NCBI GenBank assembly: GCA_036785705.1
Contig: JAWUZG010000056.1
Span: 5,395,001 to 5,459,000, forward strand
Length of the DNA: 64,000 nucleotides
Direction: 5' to 3'
Source: Acanthornis magna
Lineage: Eukaryota > Chordata > Aves > Passeriformes > Acanthizidae
The stretch's first letter is position 1, and each line of letters starts with the position of its first letter. The notes under the pieces were generated by a model. It worked only from the letters and a program-made list of their open reading frames with translations. It had not been told where the DNA came from and did not search any database. Both the position numbers and the translations under genes were made by a program. This document shows, piece by piece, positions 53,374 through 64,000 of this stretch.

Positions 53374-55079
53374 ATGACCCTCCAGCAATAAAACCAAGGC
53401 AATTCAAAGGAGTTTTCAAAAAACAGTCAGACATCAACACTATGAAGCAGGAGTTTCTCCTGGTTGAAATGGGTCAATATGAACAAAGTGGATTTAAACA
53501 AAATTGTGTTTCACTCTGGAGCACTAACTTACTGTTTTTTAAATACTTTAATCTCATTCTCTTATGTTTGCTTACCATTGGATTTGGTCTTTAGGACATG
53601 CTACAGACAATTATTTATTTTCTGATTGGCAATCCTTCCCTTTGGGAAACAGCTTTTGTCCAAGGTTCTCCAAGTTTCCATCCTTCTCAACACACTCCCA
53701 GTTCCAGCATTTGGCTCTGGCTGTGAGTTACCCAAACAATCCCATCTCCAGACAATCACTGATGAGGCAGAGCCTGGCAGCAATGGTCAATGGCTGGATC
53801 TGACAAGGCATTTATTTAGAAGCCTCCTTCTGACAAGTCATAGTCTTGGCTGTTTGCAACTTTTTGCATTAAAAACAAGGAATCCATCTCCTAATCCAGA
53901 ACACTCATGTTATCCAACCATGCAGATAAAGCAAGCAAAAAGGTCTTTGAATAACACGACCTTTGAGAAATCCTACCAGCAGAACTCCCTGCATCAAGGA
54001 GCTCTGCACTCTTCAGCCTATTTAAGCAGCCTGAGTGTGAAGGAATTACTTGAGTGCGTGACCAGAATATTAAATATCTCACACTGTCCAGATTCACAGC
54101 GAGCCTATCAAATAACAGAGCAACTACTTCAGAGCAAAACTTCTTTGCTGACTACACTCCATCAGTAGTACCACTAACAGCAGCATCCTCCCAGCCTCAT
54201 GCATACACACTACTCTAAATCGACTACCACAGCTTGAGAAAACACTGCCATAGCTGGCAAACATCATCTTCCACTGTCACTGCCAGAGCCACTGGATGCA
54301 GTGACAGAGACTGTCCCCTTAAAACTTCACCTAATTTTAGGAAGCACTCAAGTACTCAGCCATTTCTGAAAGCCTTAAGTGGATTAGCATTTATTTAAAA
54401 ACTCACTCGAAATCCTATCTCATAAAGGATGTCTTCCCTAAGTCCTCCAAAAAAAATTGCAGACACTGTGCTAGAAACATTTGTAACCTCAAACAGAAAG
54501 TGCAACTTCCTTGTCTATAGATTTCTACTGCATACCCACATCTGTAATACGTAGCAGCAAAAGCAGACAAAAAAACAATGAAATGGTTCCACAGCCAAGA
54601 AAACAAATATGTACCTACATATACATACAAGTATGTATAAAAATATATATTTATAAAATGATCATGTGAATAGCTACTTCCTTTAGGCATTCCAGATCAA
54701 GAATCCAGGTTAAAACCAAAAAGCAATAATTTTTTTTTTTTAAATCTTTGAAATGTACATGTCATTTTTAAGATGCAGAAGAAGGTATTTTTCTATTGAT
54801 ATTACACAGCAAAAAAAATACACAAAAATATGAGCCAGAGAGTTTCAGCAAAATTTATGTCCCCGGAGGAAAACTTGCAGTCAACCACAGAGCCTCACCT
54901 TCAAGTAATTTAGTTTAAAATCACTGATTTCTCTGAAAATACTGTGGATTCCAGCAAAGTGCCAACAGGGACTGAAATGGGCTGGGAGGGAGAGTAAACA
55001 AGTAAAGGACAAGAAAAAAGGTGACATATAGAAACAAAGTGAAAACATTTGCAAAGCAGCAAAGAAAGTATTTCCTAAT

Positions 55080-55250
55080 AACCAACAAATGTGCACAAAC
55101 AGCTCCCTGTCCCTTGCCCCTCCCAGCAGGCAGGGGCTCCCTGGGCACTCTAAAGCTGCAGCTGCCAGCAGGTGGGAGCTGCTGCACCACGTGGGGCTTC
55201 TTCCCACCCGGACTGGGGCAAAGTCAGACTCCTCGTTCTCACCTGAGCAA
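55080..55250. promoter_or_regulatory. GC-rich E-box cluster
   Basis: Within about 90 bp there are four E-boxes: CAGCTG at 55159-55164, CAGGTG at 55169-55174, CACGTG at 55188-55193 and CACCTG at 55240-55245. The first, second and fourth are of the type bound by E-proteins such as TCF12 itself, so autoregulation is possible. The CACGTG suits MYC/USF-type factors. Open frames here show no known protein. Confidence 0.3.
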
Positions 55251-58200
55251 GGCTACTTTTTGTGGATGACAAAAAGGTAAGGTAATCTGCATTACTACCT
55301 CAAATAGATCTGGTTTTAAAAAGAAATTAAATAACATTTAAAAAACACAAATAGAAAAGCTCACATGCAACTTATTGCCTACATTTTAATCAAGAACAGA
55401 AAGAAAATGAGAGCAGATATTACTTGGCTAGATTTAAAGGAAAAGGACAATCCTTTTCAATAGCAGGCTCCATTTCTCAACATGATCATGTTCCAAAAGA
55501 TTAGATAACAGTATCAGGCAACATCAGACTATTAATGACACAACCTCACAGAATGGAGAAAAGTATTTAAGCATGATATTGACTTTGTAAGATTTAAGAT
55601 ATGGGCACACAAACAGCCCATCCTTTTCTAAGACATTAACACATTGGTATTAAATGCTTGGATTAATGGATTATAAAGGAGTAATACCAGAAATTAATTC
55701 TGATACATCTCAGCAAAGTTGCTGAAAAAGAGAAGAGAAAGAAAAAAAATAAAAAAAGAAGAGATCAGCATTCTAGAAGTATCCCCAGGGGAAAGCAGCA
55801 GCCGATCACGGCACACATTACCTCTGCCCCTGGTTCATCCATCTGCTGCACCTCAAGGAATGCCACAGGGGAAGCAAACATGTGGAGCACAGCTAATAAC
55901 AGCAATTCTGTCCATATTAGAAAGTAATTATCACCCTTTCCTATCAGGATCAGTGCTTCCAGAATTATAAGCAATTTACCCTACTAAATGCAGTCTAGAA
56001 TTTAACACTCAATAACTCAATAGCTTATTTTTTTTCAAATGCTGGTTTGAACTTAGATATAATACAAATTATATTTCTTTTCCTCCCAATACCACCCACT
56101 CTCTTGCATCTGAAGACTTAATTTTACTTTTTTTTTAGTGAAGGGATGAAGGGAAGAAAAACTCTGCTTAAACACAATTCTGTGCATTTAGCTCTCAGCT
56201 CAAAACTGCACAATTACTGTGATTAAGTCTATGAAAATCTAACAAAAAAGACAAACATTGAGTTTGTATTGTATTAGCCATCTTCTGGAAATAACAGCAC
56301 GAAATCTCATTGCTCCCTATCAAATATATTACTTTTCATTAAATACACAGACCATAAAACTACAAAATGAGATTAAAAAGCTGTGAATAGCATTTTATGT
56401 ACTGACCTTGCAAATAAAAAACAGAGTTTCTCCTTGGTCCATTTTCATTCTCCCAAACTAAAAATTAAGAACCTGGAGGATCGTTGAGATTCCCCCACAT
56501 TAGGCTGTTCTATAAAAACCTAATTATTTATTTTGAAATCATGAAATAAACATTGTTTTGTTTTAATTAACACCACCTATTTGAGGCACTACTTCTGCAC
56601 ACAAGCAGTTCAAACGTTTTGTAGCACAATCCAAAGAACTGAGAAATAGGGAACACCAAGGAAAATCATATTATGAGTGCAAAGACCTGAATAAAGAGCA
56701 TCAGATATGGATTAAAACAGTGCTTCTCTCACAAGAATCTTTATTTCTCTCTGTTTTCTATCCATCTGTTCCTAAAGGCAACTACTTCTTTAGCCCTGAC
56801 CCAAGTTTTTTCTCACAGCCTACCAAGAGCAAAGCATCCTCTTCCAAATTCCCTCAAAGCCCGTCCTGGTTAGCCAGCAGGTGCCACTTTTTTGAGAAAG
56901 AGAAGGTCAATGTTCCCCTAAGGATTTGAGCAAAATGCCTCCTCGAGCAAGCAGTCTGGGATTCAAACTTGGGTCTGCCCCCTTGAGACTGCACATGCTG
57001 GCTCTGCGCCTTGAGGTAGCAATGTCAAGAACTGTTAAGGATTTACAGAGAAGTCTCACGGATTTAAGTGAAAAGCATTCTAATGGAAATCACTAAACCA
57101 CATGGTTTGCACCTCTGAAGAGCACACATTGATATTATGCTTAAAACATTTTTAGATTAAAATGAAACATTCCCCAAAATACTTGATTCAAAAGTAAAAT
57201 AGAATTTAGTGCCAAATGTTAAAGGACTGAAATAACAAAGCAGAGCTACTACTTTTTTTGCCAGAATACAAAGTATTCATAAAGCTATTTTTTTCCTAAA
57301 TCGGGAATAGTTAAGGCTGTATTTATGATCAACTGTATCCTTCAGCATGAAGGGATACAAAGCACAAACCTAACACAAAACATCAGCAACTTGGTTTAAT
57401 AAGATTACAGTACATTAAAAGGTGCTCATAAGCATTTTCTATAAATGAAATGTAAAGCCTGATGACTACACACGAGCCGGAAGACCAACCTAAGCTCATA
57501 ATGAAGGTATTGTGGCAAAGCTTAGTACCTAAAACACCAACAGAATGGTGTATTTTTGATGTAGTTGAAAATTTTACACTGATTATAATGCAGCCATGTT
57601 CCAGTGGCTAGTTTTAGGGTGGTAGTGTTCTAGTTTCTATGATCCGTGTATCAGTTATAAGGCAGATAATGCTGAGTTTACCTAACATATTATTCCTTCC
57701 TGCAAATCTCACTTCTCAAAATAACGGTATATTTACAGTGTAATGGCACATGGATGGAAAATTTAAGCCACATGTCCAACACCCTTAAAGAAATCAGTAA
57801 AAATACATGTACATTTAACTCAGTAAATAACAGTTTCTTTTTCTAATGCAGAGAAAAAGGGATATTATGATCTTCTGTGGGAAAAGCAAGCTGGCAGACT
57901 AAATAAGCATCAAGAAATGTAACCATTAATTCATCAAGTAAAAATAGGCAGGAAATCAAAACCCAACACCCTGGCACTCCAATCACACCTGCCCTCTATC
58001 AGTACACAGAAATAAGTACTACAGTGAATCAAATAGCATCAGGCAAATTTGGTTTTGTTTCCTTGCCTTTGCAGTTTTGAGCATGCTGAACTCCATGCCC
58101 ACCACACACAGACACAGTTATTCTGATATCATCTGTATCCCTTCAGAACACAGTCCTACAGTCCTAGACTAGTAATGACACAAATTTGCCAAAAGAGATC

Positions 58201-60560
58201 TGTCAACAGCAATGATAAACAGCATATGAGCTGTTCTACCAACATCTACTTACTCACCTTATCACCCTTACTAGATTCAGTAGCTAAATTTACATTAAAA
58301 TAATTGTACAATGGTACTTCAGCATTCAATAAACCATGTTCCTTAGTATGTCAGTATGAACCATTCCCAGGACTAGGGAGAGGAAAATTTGAAGTATAAA
58401 ATGTAGACATCAACATCTTTTGACCTCATACCTGGCTGGCCATCCAATCAAAACCTCAGTGAAGTCAATACCAGTCGAGGTCTTTATTTCTGTAAATGAC
58501 ATCTCAAACTGTAGACACACAAATAAATTCCATTTTATTTCTAAGAGTTACCAGGAGCTCATTGTGCATGCACAATGCATAGAGTGTGCCGAGGAGGAAG
58601 AACTAAAATAAGGATACTCTTACACAAGCCAGTCACCCATTCTTGCCATCATTTGCTAAAAATAAAATTTAAAAAAAAAAAAATCCCTTCTGTTAGCTGA
58701 AGTACCTAAAAGTTTTCCCGTTTGTTAAACAAACAAAAAAAAAACCAAAAAAACCCAGAATTCTGAAAAAACTATATTAATTCTTCTAATTTGAATCTAA
58801 ACACATGCAAGACTTTGAGCAGATTATAAACCTAGAGCCAGGTGTCTATTTCTAATAATCCTCATAATAAAAGCACAGTTTTAAGTTGAGCTCCTTTCTG
58901 AGAGAGGATATTTCTTCCTTAAAAACCAACTTGGTTACAAGCCACAATATAAAATCAAAGGACAAACTTCTTAATCAATTTGCCAATCCTAAAGACTACA
59001 GATTTAATTACATCCAGATATATCCAGCTGAATCAGAAGATGTGTAAGAAAAAAAGGAGGGGATGTTGCTGTTGGTTTTTAATAATAAGTAGCAACTTAC
59101 CAGCTGTGAGTGCCTCCACTGTCAGCAGTGGCAAGAGGACAGGGAATTGGTGTTGACCAAGAAGGAGGCACACACAGCAAGCTTCTACTACTCAGTAGCT
59201 ATACTTATCAAGGCACTTCCTTCGCTGCAGTGCACCCTGTGTTACCATGACATTTACTTCAAAAGTTTTGCATCCCCAGTTCCACACATATTGCAGGAAA
59301 TATTTTTTAAGGATGTGTAAAATCATCAAATTTTATTTGAAACAAAAGAGCGCATAACCCTTCTTAGGACTACTATCTCTGACTCTTACACTAAGGAGAA
59401 CCAGACGAAAGGGCTAAGGTAAGTCATCAAAAACCCCAAAGAGAAAGTCAAATTAGGAAAGCCAAATAGAAAAAAGCCAAAATGTGTTATATCCAGCACA
59501 GAAACACTTGAACAGTCATATTAAAACAGAGCTCCAACCCGAAGTGGTAAGTTAGAGGCATATTGAGAAGAGTGTACTTTGAGCCCAGAGCCAGCTCTCT
59601 TCTCTGCAAGGCACTTCCAGTAGCAGGCCACATTCACAATTGGTCCAAAAACCAACAGAGATTTACAGGCAATGAAAGCACACCTGCTTTGGACTTCCCT
59701 ACAAATAATCTTGTAAAAGAATGAGTGACTACTTAACAAATACAAAATGTCAGAGACAACTTCCAAACGGCTGGCATTGCCCCAAGCCATTACAACAGAG
59801 TTATGGACAGGCAGATCGCAGTTTCTGAACCTAACTTCCCATCCCCAGAAAAGTTTAGCACCCTGGTTGAGCTCTTTCCCTTCAAACAGACAAACCCTAA
59901 CAGCCTCCTTCTGGTCTCAGCACAGGCTAGCAGAAAGCACAGAACGAATTTCACTGCAGAACGTAAACCACAACCAAACCCCACCACATGTGCAGCGCTG
60001 GCTGTACGCACAAATGGCTCTCAGCCAGCTTGACTCCTATCACTCACAGGCAGGAAGAAAACCAGACAGGCCACTTAAGCAAAGGCTTGTTCACTGTGGG
60101 ACAGCAACAGAAGATTTATTTGCACAATTGCAGCCATTATGCCAATAACTTCTGTTCACTGACACCCTTTACAGAAATCCTGAAAGGAAAAAGTTACAGC
60201 ACAGAGATAACTAGAATTCACAACAATAGTCCCAAAATGTCTGCGACCACGTGAATTTATATACAAAGTGAAGAGTAAAAACTACCAGCATGCAAGTGGC
60301 TTCAACAGTACAGGATTATTAAGCCAGCATCCAAACTACAATTATATAGCAAAATACTGTCATAATAATGACACTACTTTAAGTGTATCATATCAGATAT
60401 AAAATAGTCTTGCAGGAACTTTACAGTATCACTATTTCCTCTGCAGTCTGTACAGAATTCAAATGAACTCTCCCAACTAAACCAGGTATGTGAGTGCTTG
60501 ACTTACAACACAGGTAATACCCCTGACATGTTCCCTGATCAAAAGCTACATCTTTTACTG

Positions 60561-60632
60561 AACTGAGAGAAATGCAAATTATCTAAAACCTGGGGAAACT
60601 GAGAGAAATGCAAATTATCTAAAACCTGGGGA
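60561..60632 (+). repeat. perfect 36-bp tandem duplication carrying octamer sites
   Basis: The unit starts AACTGAGAGAAATGCAAATT and ends AACCTGGGGA. It occurs at 60561-60596 and 60597-60632 with no difference, followed by the first four bases of a third copy. Each copy carries a perfect POU octamer, ATGCAAAT, at 60572-60579 and 60608-60615. The SINE lies about 150 bp away. Confidence 0.93.
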
Positions 60633-60778
60633 AACTAACAAAGAAAGCACTAACTGGACATACTCTATCAATTCTTTAAGGTCAGAGAAAAAAGTAATCA
60701 AGGATAAAGAATTCAAAAAGATGGCCAGATATTCCAGTGCTGACAGAAGCAGGACACCATATAGTCCCAGTGCTTTTT

Positions 60779-60900
60779 CACAGAATCACAGAATATTTTG
60801 AGTTGGAAGGGACCCACAAGGATCACCAAGCCCAACTCTTCAGTGAATGGCCTGTATGGGGATCAAACCTGCAACCCTGGCATTATTAGCACCATATTCC
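60779..60900 (-). mobile_element. tRNA-Ile-derived SINE with CR1-like tail (TguSINE1-type), 5'-truncated
   Basis: Read on the minus strand from 60900, the element starts within a tRNA-like sequence. ATGGTGCTAATAATGCC matches the anticodon arm of tRNA-Ile(AAU), and GGTTTGATCCC matches its B box (GGTTCGATCCC); ATACAGGCCA corresponds to the acceptor 3' side. A body follows that includes the CR1-type phrase ending in GGGTCCCTTCCAACTC, and the element ends in two copies of ATTCTGTG, the CR1-style 3' microsatellite. The D arm and A box are missing, so the copy is 5'-truncated at about 60900. This tRNA-Ile plus CR1-tail design is known from songbird SINEs, with zebra finch TguSINE1 as I recall it. 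The element is non-autonomous and relies on CR1 enzymes. It is not a functional tRNA gene. Confidence 0.82.
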
Positions 60901-61510
60901 ACTTCCAGTTTGTTCATTACTACTACTGTTATGGTACACAACATGGAATTTCACACATGTAAGCATGCTTTACATTAAGTTGGTTGTTAGTTTTGCTTTT
61001 TTTAAAGGAAAACAGAAAATGCATAAAGGAAACCAATAAAGGCACAGTCTTCACAAAACACAAATACCAAATTTCTATTTCATCACAATGGTGCCCCTTA
61101 TTTCAAAAAAAGTTATCAGAATGCTGAGAAATTAAGTCATTCCCTGTAGTCCTAAATTTTATCTGAATAAGTTCAACAAACTTCCTATGAAGAAAAAATA
61201 ATATAATTCTCAATAGTATCATTCTGGATGCACACCAATTAGTTCTATATATTGTGTATTTCAAAGATCATTTCCAAAAGGAGTGGAAACAAAAATTATC
61301 TTCTTTTTTTTTTTTAATCTGTCTGCATTCAAAGTTAATCCGTTATGAGGTTTCAGAGGAAAAAGCAGGCTAAAAACAACTCAAAAGCCTATTCCCAGCC
61401 CCATGGGAATGCAAAGTCTCAAAACACTAAATCTGTCACTAGTTCAGGGGTGATTGCAGACACTGCTGTGCCTCCCACTTACATTTTCAGTTGTACATTT
61501 CCAGAAATAC

Positions 61511-61524
61511 GTGTGTGTGTGTGA
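61511..61524 (+). repeat. short (GT)n microsatellite
   Basis: Six to seven GT dinucleotides lie in tandem. Confidence 0.8.
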
Positions 61525-64000
61525 GAAGAAACTTTAAGACAAGTGATTTTTAAAAGGAAAAATACTTAAAACTGCTCAAAGGTGATTATGACCATCTTGA
61601 GGCTTTCTTGAAGAATATCCTTACAGTAAAAGTGAATCAAACTGTACTCCAGAACACACTGTTCTTAATACTTATGTCCACACGCTTTCTTTTTTCTGTG
61701 CCCACTTTCTTTTCTTGTTCAAGACATCGCCATAAAAAAATTAAAACCACAACACCAGGAACAGTAATGAAAGATAAAGCTACTGAATTGTCCCAGGGCA
61801 TTATGTCCATCAATAGAAGTTAGACAGACTAACTGGAAAACACAAAGACAGACTACAGCACTCAGGACTGGCATTCCTTTGGTTCATACTGTACGAATGC
61901 CTGCAGGAATCACATACACCTAGAAGCAGTTAACTGCATTATCCACATGGATGAAACTAAACTAGGATAATGCAAATGACCAACTAAAATTTAAAAATTA
62001 ATGAACTTCAGCTGAACATCCAAATTCAAATCTACCCCAAGTAAAACAAGTTTACTGTTTCCTTGCTACCCAATGACAACTACACTAACAAAGTTTTATT
62101 TATGCCATTAATACTTCCTAGTAGAAGCAGCACCACTAACAAACTGCTACAAAACCCAGTAAATCTTTAACACCTCCTCTTAATTTTTCCCTTGGACTTG
62201 AGCACAGTAGTTCTTTATTTCCCAGCTTCAAAGTTGAACACTCCTCTTTACAAAAGCTGATGTTCTTCAGATTTGTTCTAAGTTTTTGGATAACACAGTC
62301 ATACCAAAATAAACATGGAAGTTGCTTTCATATTCTGTTTCATTACCACTTAAAGACATATATTCTTCAAAAACAAGTTGGAGGAGACATCTATCTACAA
62401 ATATAAAAGTGAAGGATCAAATGTATATTTTGCACACTAACAACAAATGAAAAGGTAATAATCTCCAAAGTTTCTTGTACATCAGGCACATGGAAAAGCA
62501 AATAGCCTTCCCACACTAACAGTGCCAACCAGATAATCTTATGGGCTTCACTAGAAGATACCTCTGCTTCCTGATTTCCCCAGCTTTCTGTGTCTCCCCA
62601 CTTCAGTGTAAATATTCTACTTCTCATAAAAGTAGCTGTGAAGTTTAAAAGTAAGTACCTCAAATCCCTTGAATTACAGAGAGATAGGAAACTAGTCATG
62701 AATTTTTTTAAAAAACCACCAAAAAATCCAAAATAATTTTAAAAAAGCAACAACACCACAACGCCACCAAAAAAAGGTATCAAAACAAGTATCACATTCA
62801 GAAGCTGCTGAAATGTAATCTATAAATTTGGATCAACAGTTCACCTTCCTAAAGGAATGTTTAATTCCTTAAATTGATTCACACTCTCTCCCCTTTCAGT
62901 GTTTTCTAAAATATTGTTCCCACTAGCTACATCAAAAATTCCATTTAAAATAAGAGATAACAAAACTACAGTGTTTGAATCACTTTTTATCCCAACCTGG
63001 TTGATTTTCATGAGGTTTACAGGACGTAAGGCAGCTTTTTTCCCCCTAAAAGCTAGAACTAAATATAAAACAAGAGTTATAACAGGCTAGTTTGGCAAAA
63101 TATGCTAGTTGACTTTTGAGTTTCAAAGAATTGCTTGAGGGCCAACACACTGTTTTTCTCTTCAAGAATATTTACTTACAATGTAGGTTTCACTAATCAA
63201 ATGGAACTGAGACCAAAGCAACACTGTTAATATGTGAAGTATTTGTTTTCAAAATATCTGTGCTTGAAGTCTCCCCCTTTGACATGTATTTACTCACCAG
63301 TACTTCTTAAACTTCCCCTCACATACCAGAATTATGATATAAAAATCATCTATTTCACAAAAGGCTCCATTTAACGATACAGAACTATTTTTATGACAGA
63401 AGAAACAAACAAGTTAAAAACCACTTCAGGGGAAGGAGAAATTAATGTTTTGAAACTAAGTTCTTCACGATCATTAGGTTAAATCAAATTCATTTCTAAC
63501 TTTAAAACACATGCTGTTGTAGCACAATTAGCTTTTCCGTTGCTGTTAAAGTACAGGTTCTGTCTACAACAAGCCAAAGGATATTTTTAAGTACTCAGAA
63601 CACAGATACAGTAGCAAATGCAGCCACATTTAACACAGCCTCATCTCTTGTTTCAGTCAGAGTAGGTTTTGTCAAAAAACCCACTTGATTACTGAATCTT
63701 TTTAGACGACTTGTTACCATATCCATGATTATTAGATCATGGCCATAGGCTAGACACTGGTACATATATCCAGCTGTCAAAGTGAATTTAATCTATTAAA
63801 TACAAAGGATAGCTATGGACAGGGTTGTTTTCTGTTTATGTATCAGGAAACCCTTTTAGACTAGAAATTTTCATCCTCAAAGAAATTTAGGCAAATGTAT
63901 TTATCTGTGTTTTCTTATTTGGATAAGATTCAAATAAAATTTACAGAAATGAGACACATATGTAATCTGTGAAGGTGTGCTGAAACAGTTTCCATAATGC

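Larger units (their letters stand above)
37619..64000 (-). other. TCF12: long TCF12 intron upstream of the GMDERTG exon
   Basis: The acceptor just before 37618 requires an upstream exon (the FSPPVNSGK-like segment in other vertebrates). I could not find it between 37.6 and 64 kb, so this stretch is read as one long intron. It holds candidate regulatory blocks at 42.55-42.95 kb and 55.08-55.25 kb, a GC-rich block followed by A-rich DNA at 48.46-49.14 kb, microsatellites at 44.5, 53.3 and 61.5 kb, a 36-bp tandem duplication at 60.56 kb and a tRNA-Ile-derived SINE at 60.78 kb. A GC-rich but otherwise unidentified patch lies at about 40.81-41.00 kb. The remainder is AT-rich and featureless to me. 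Confidence 0.7.

Noticed and set aside
53626..54168. Longest open frame in the window, 180 codons on the plus strand
   Set aside because: It resembles no family I know and has no splice or promoter context. It starts within another overlapping frame, and its Ser/Leu/Gln-rich composition looks like translated intron.
58261..58286. Possible 26-nt micro-exon on the minus strand with a strong donor (GATAAG|GTGAGTAAG)
   Set aside because: The acceptor side is weak (ATGTAAATTTAG), the segment contains a stop in two frames, and nothing in TCF12 corresponds to it.
60847..60900. Possible tRNA-Ile gene on the minus strand
   Set aside because: The D arm and A box are absent, the B box has a change, and the sequence continues into a CR1-like tail. 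It is the head of a SINE.
63289..63330. Strong donor-like sequence CTG|GTGAGTAAA on the minus strand
   Set aside because: No convincing acceptor or open reading frame upstream of it, and no match to the expected FSPPVNSGK-like exon.

Overview
This is a 64-kb, AT-rich, almost entirely non-coding stretch of a vertebrate nuclear genome. I read it as bird, probably songbird. Three things support this: a CR1-family LINE fragment near the left end; a short retroposon at 60.78-60.90 kb that joins a tRNA-Ile-like head to a CR1-type (ATTCTGTG)n tail, an architecture known from passerine SINEs; and coding exons nearly identical to the vertebrate E-protein gene TCF12 (HEB).

The window lies inside TCF12, transcribed on the minus strand, so the 5' side of the gene is at high coordinates. 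Two canonical exons are clear. The first, at 37545-37618, encodes a segment matching human TCF12 around residues 50-74. The second, at 25385-25487, matches around residues 75-109. Both have consensus splice sites, and their phases fit each other. Between them, at 36085-36153, is an open 69-nt segment with a good acceptor and a plausible donor. Its phase (0-0) is exactly what is needed to add 23 residues in frame between the two canonical exons. I do not recognise this peptide from the standard TCF12, TCF4 or TCF3 proteins, and it is the most interesting candidate in the window.

The rest is intron. 37.6-64 kb is part of the long upstream intron, 25.5-37.5 kb is the intron holding the candidate cassette, and 1-25.4 kb is the intron downstream of the second exon. 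The next downstream exon was not found. The downstream intron holds a compact CpG island at about 2.64-2.86 kb with a G-quadruplex motif, a second GC-rich block at 18.47-18.76 kb with a CRE-like site, and a likely regulatory cluster at about 6.1-7.7 kb with paired octamers and SOX, NKX2, PBX-HOX, TEAD and AP-1 matches. Other candidate regulatory blocks lie near 26.5, 42.6-42.9 and 55.1-55.25 kb.

The remaining structure is small: short perfect tandem duplications (36, 25, 42, 14 and 13 bp units), one 12-bp perfect inverted repeat made of heat-shock-element-like dyads, microsatellites and homopolymer tracts. I found no other protein-coding gene, functional tRNA or rRNA gene, CRISPR array or intact mobile element. 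The longer open frames (up to 180 codons) look like chance frames in non-coding DNA.
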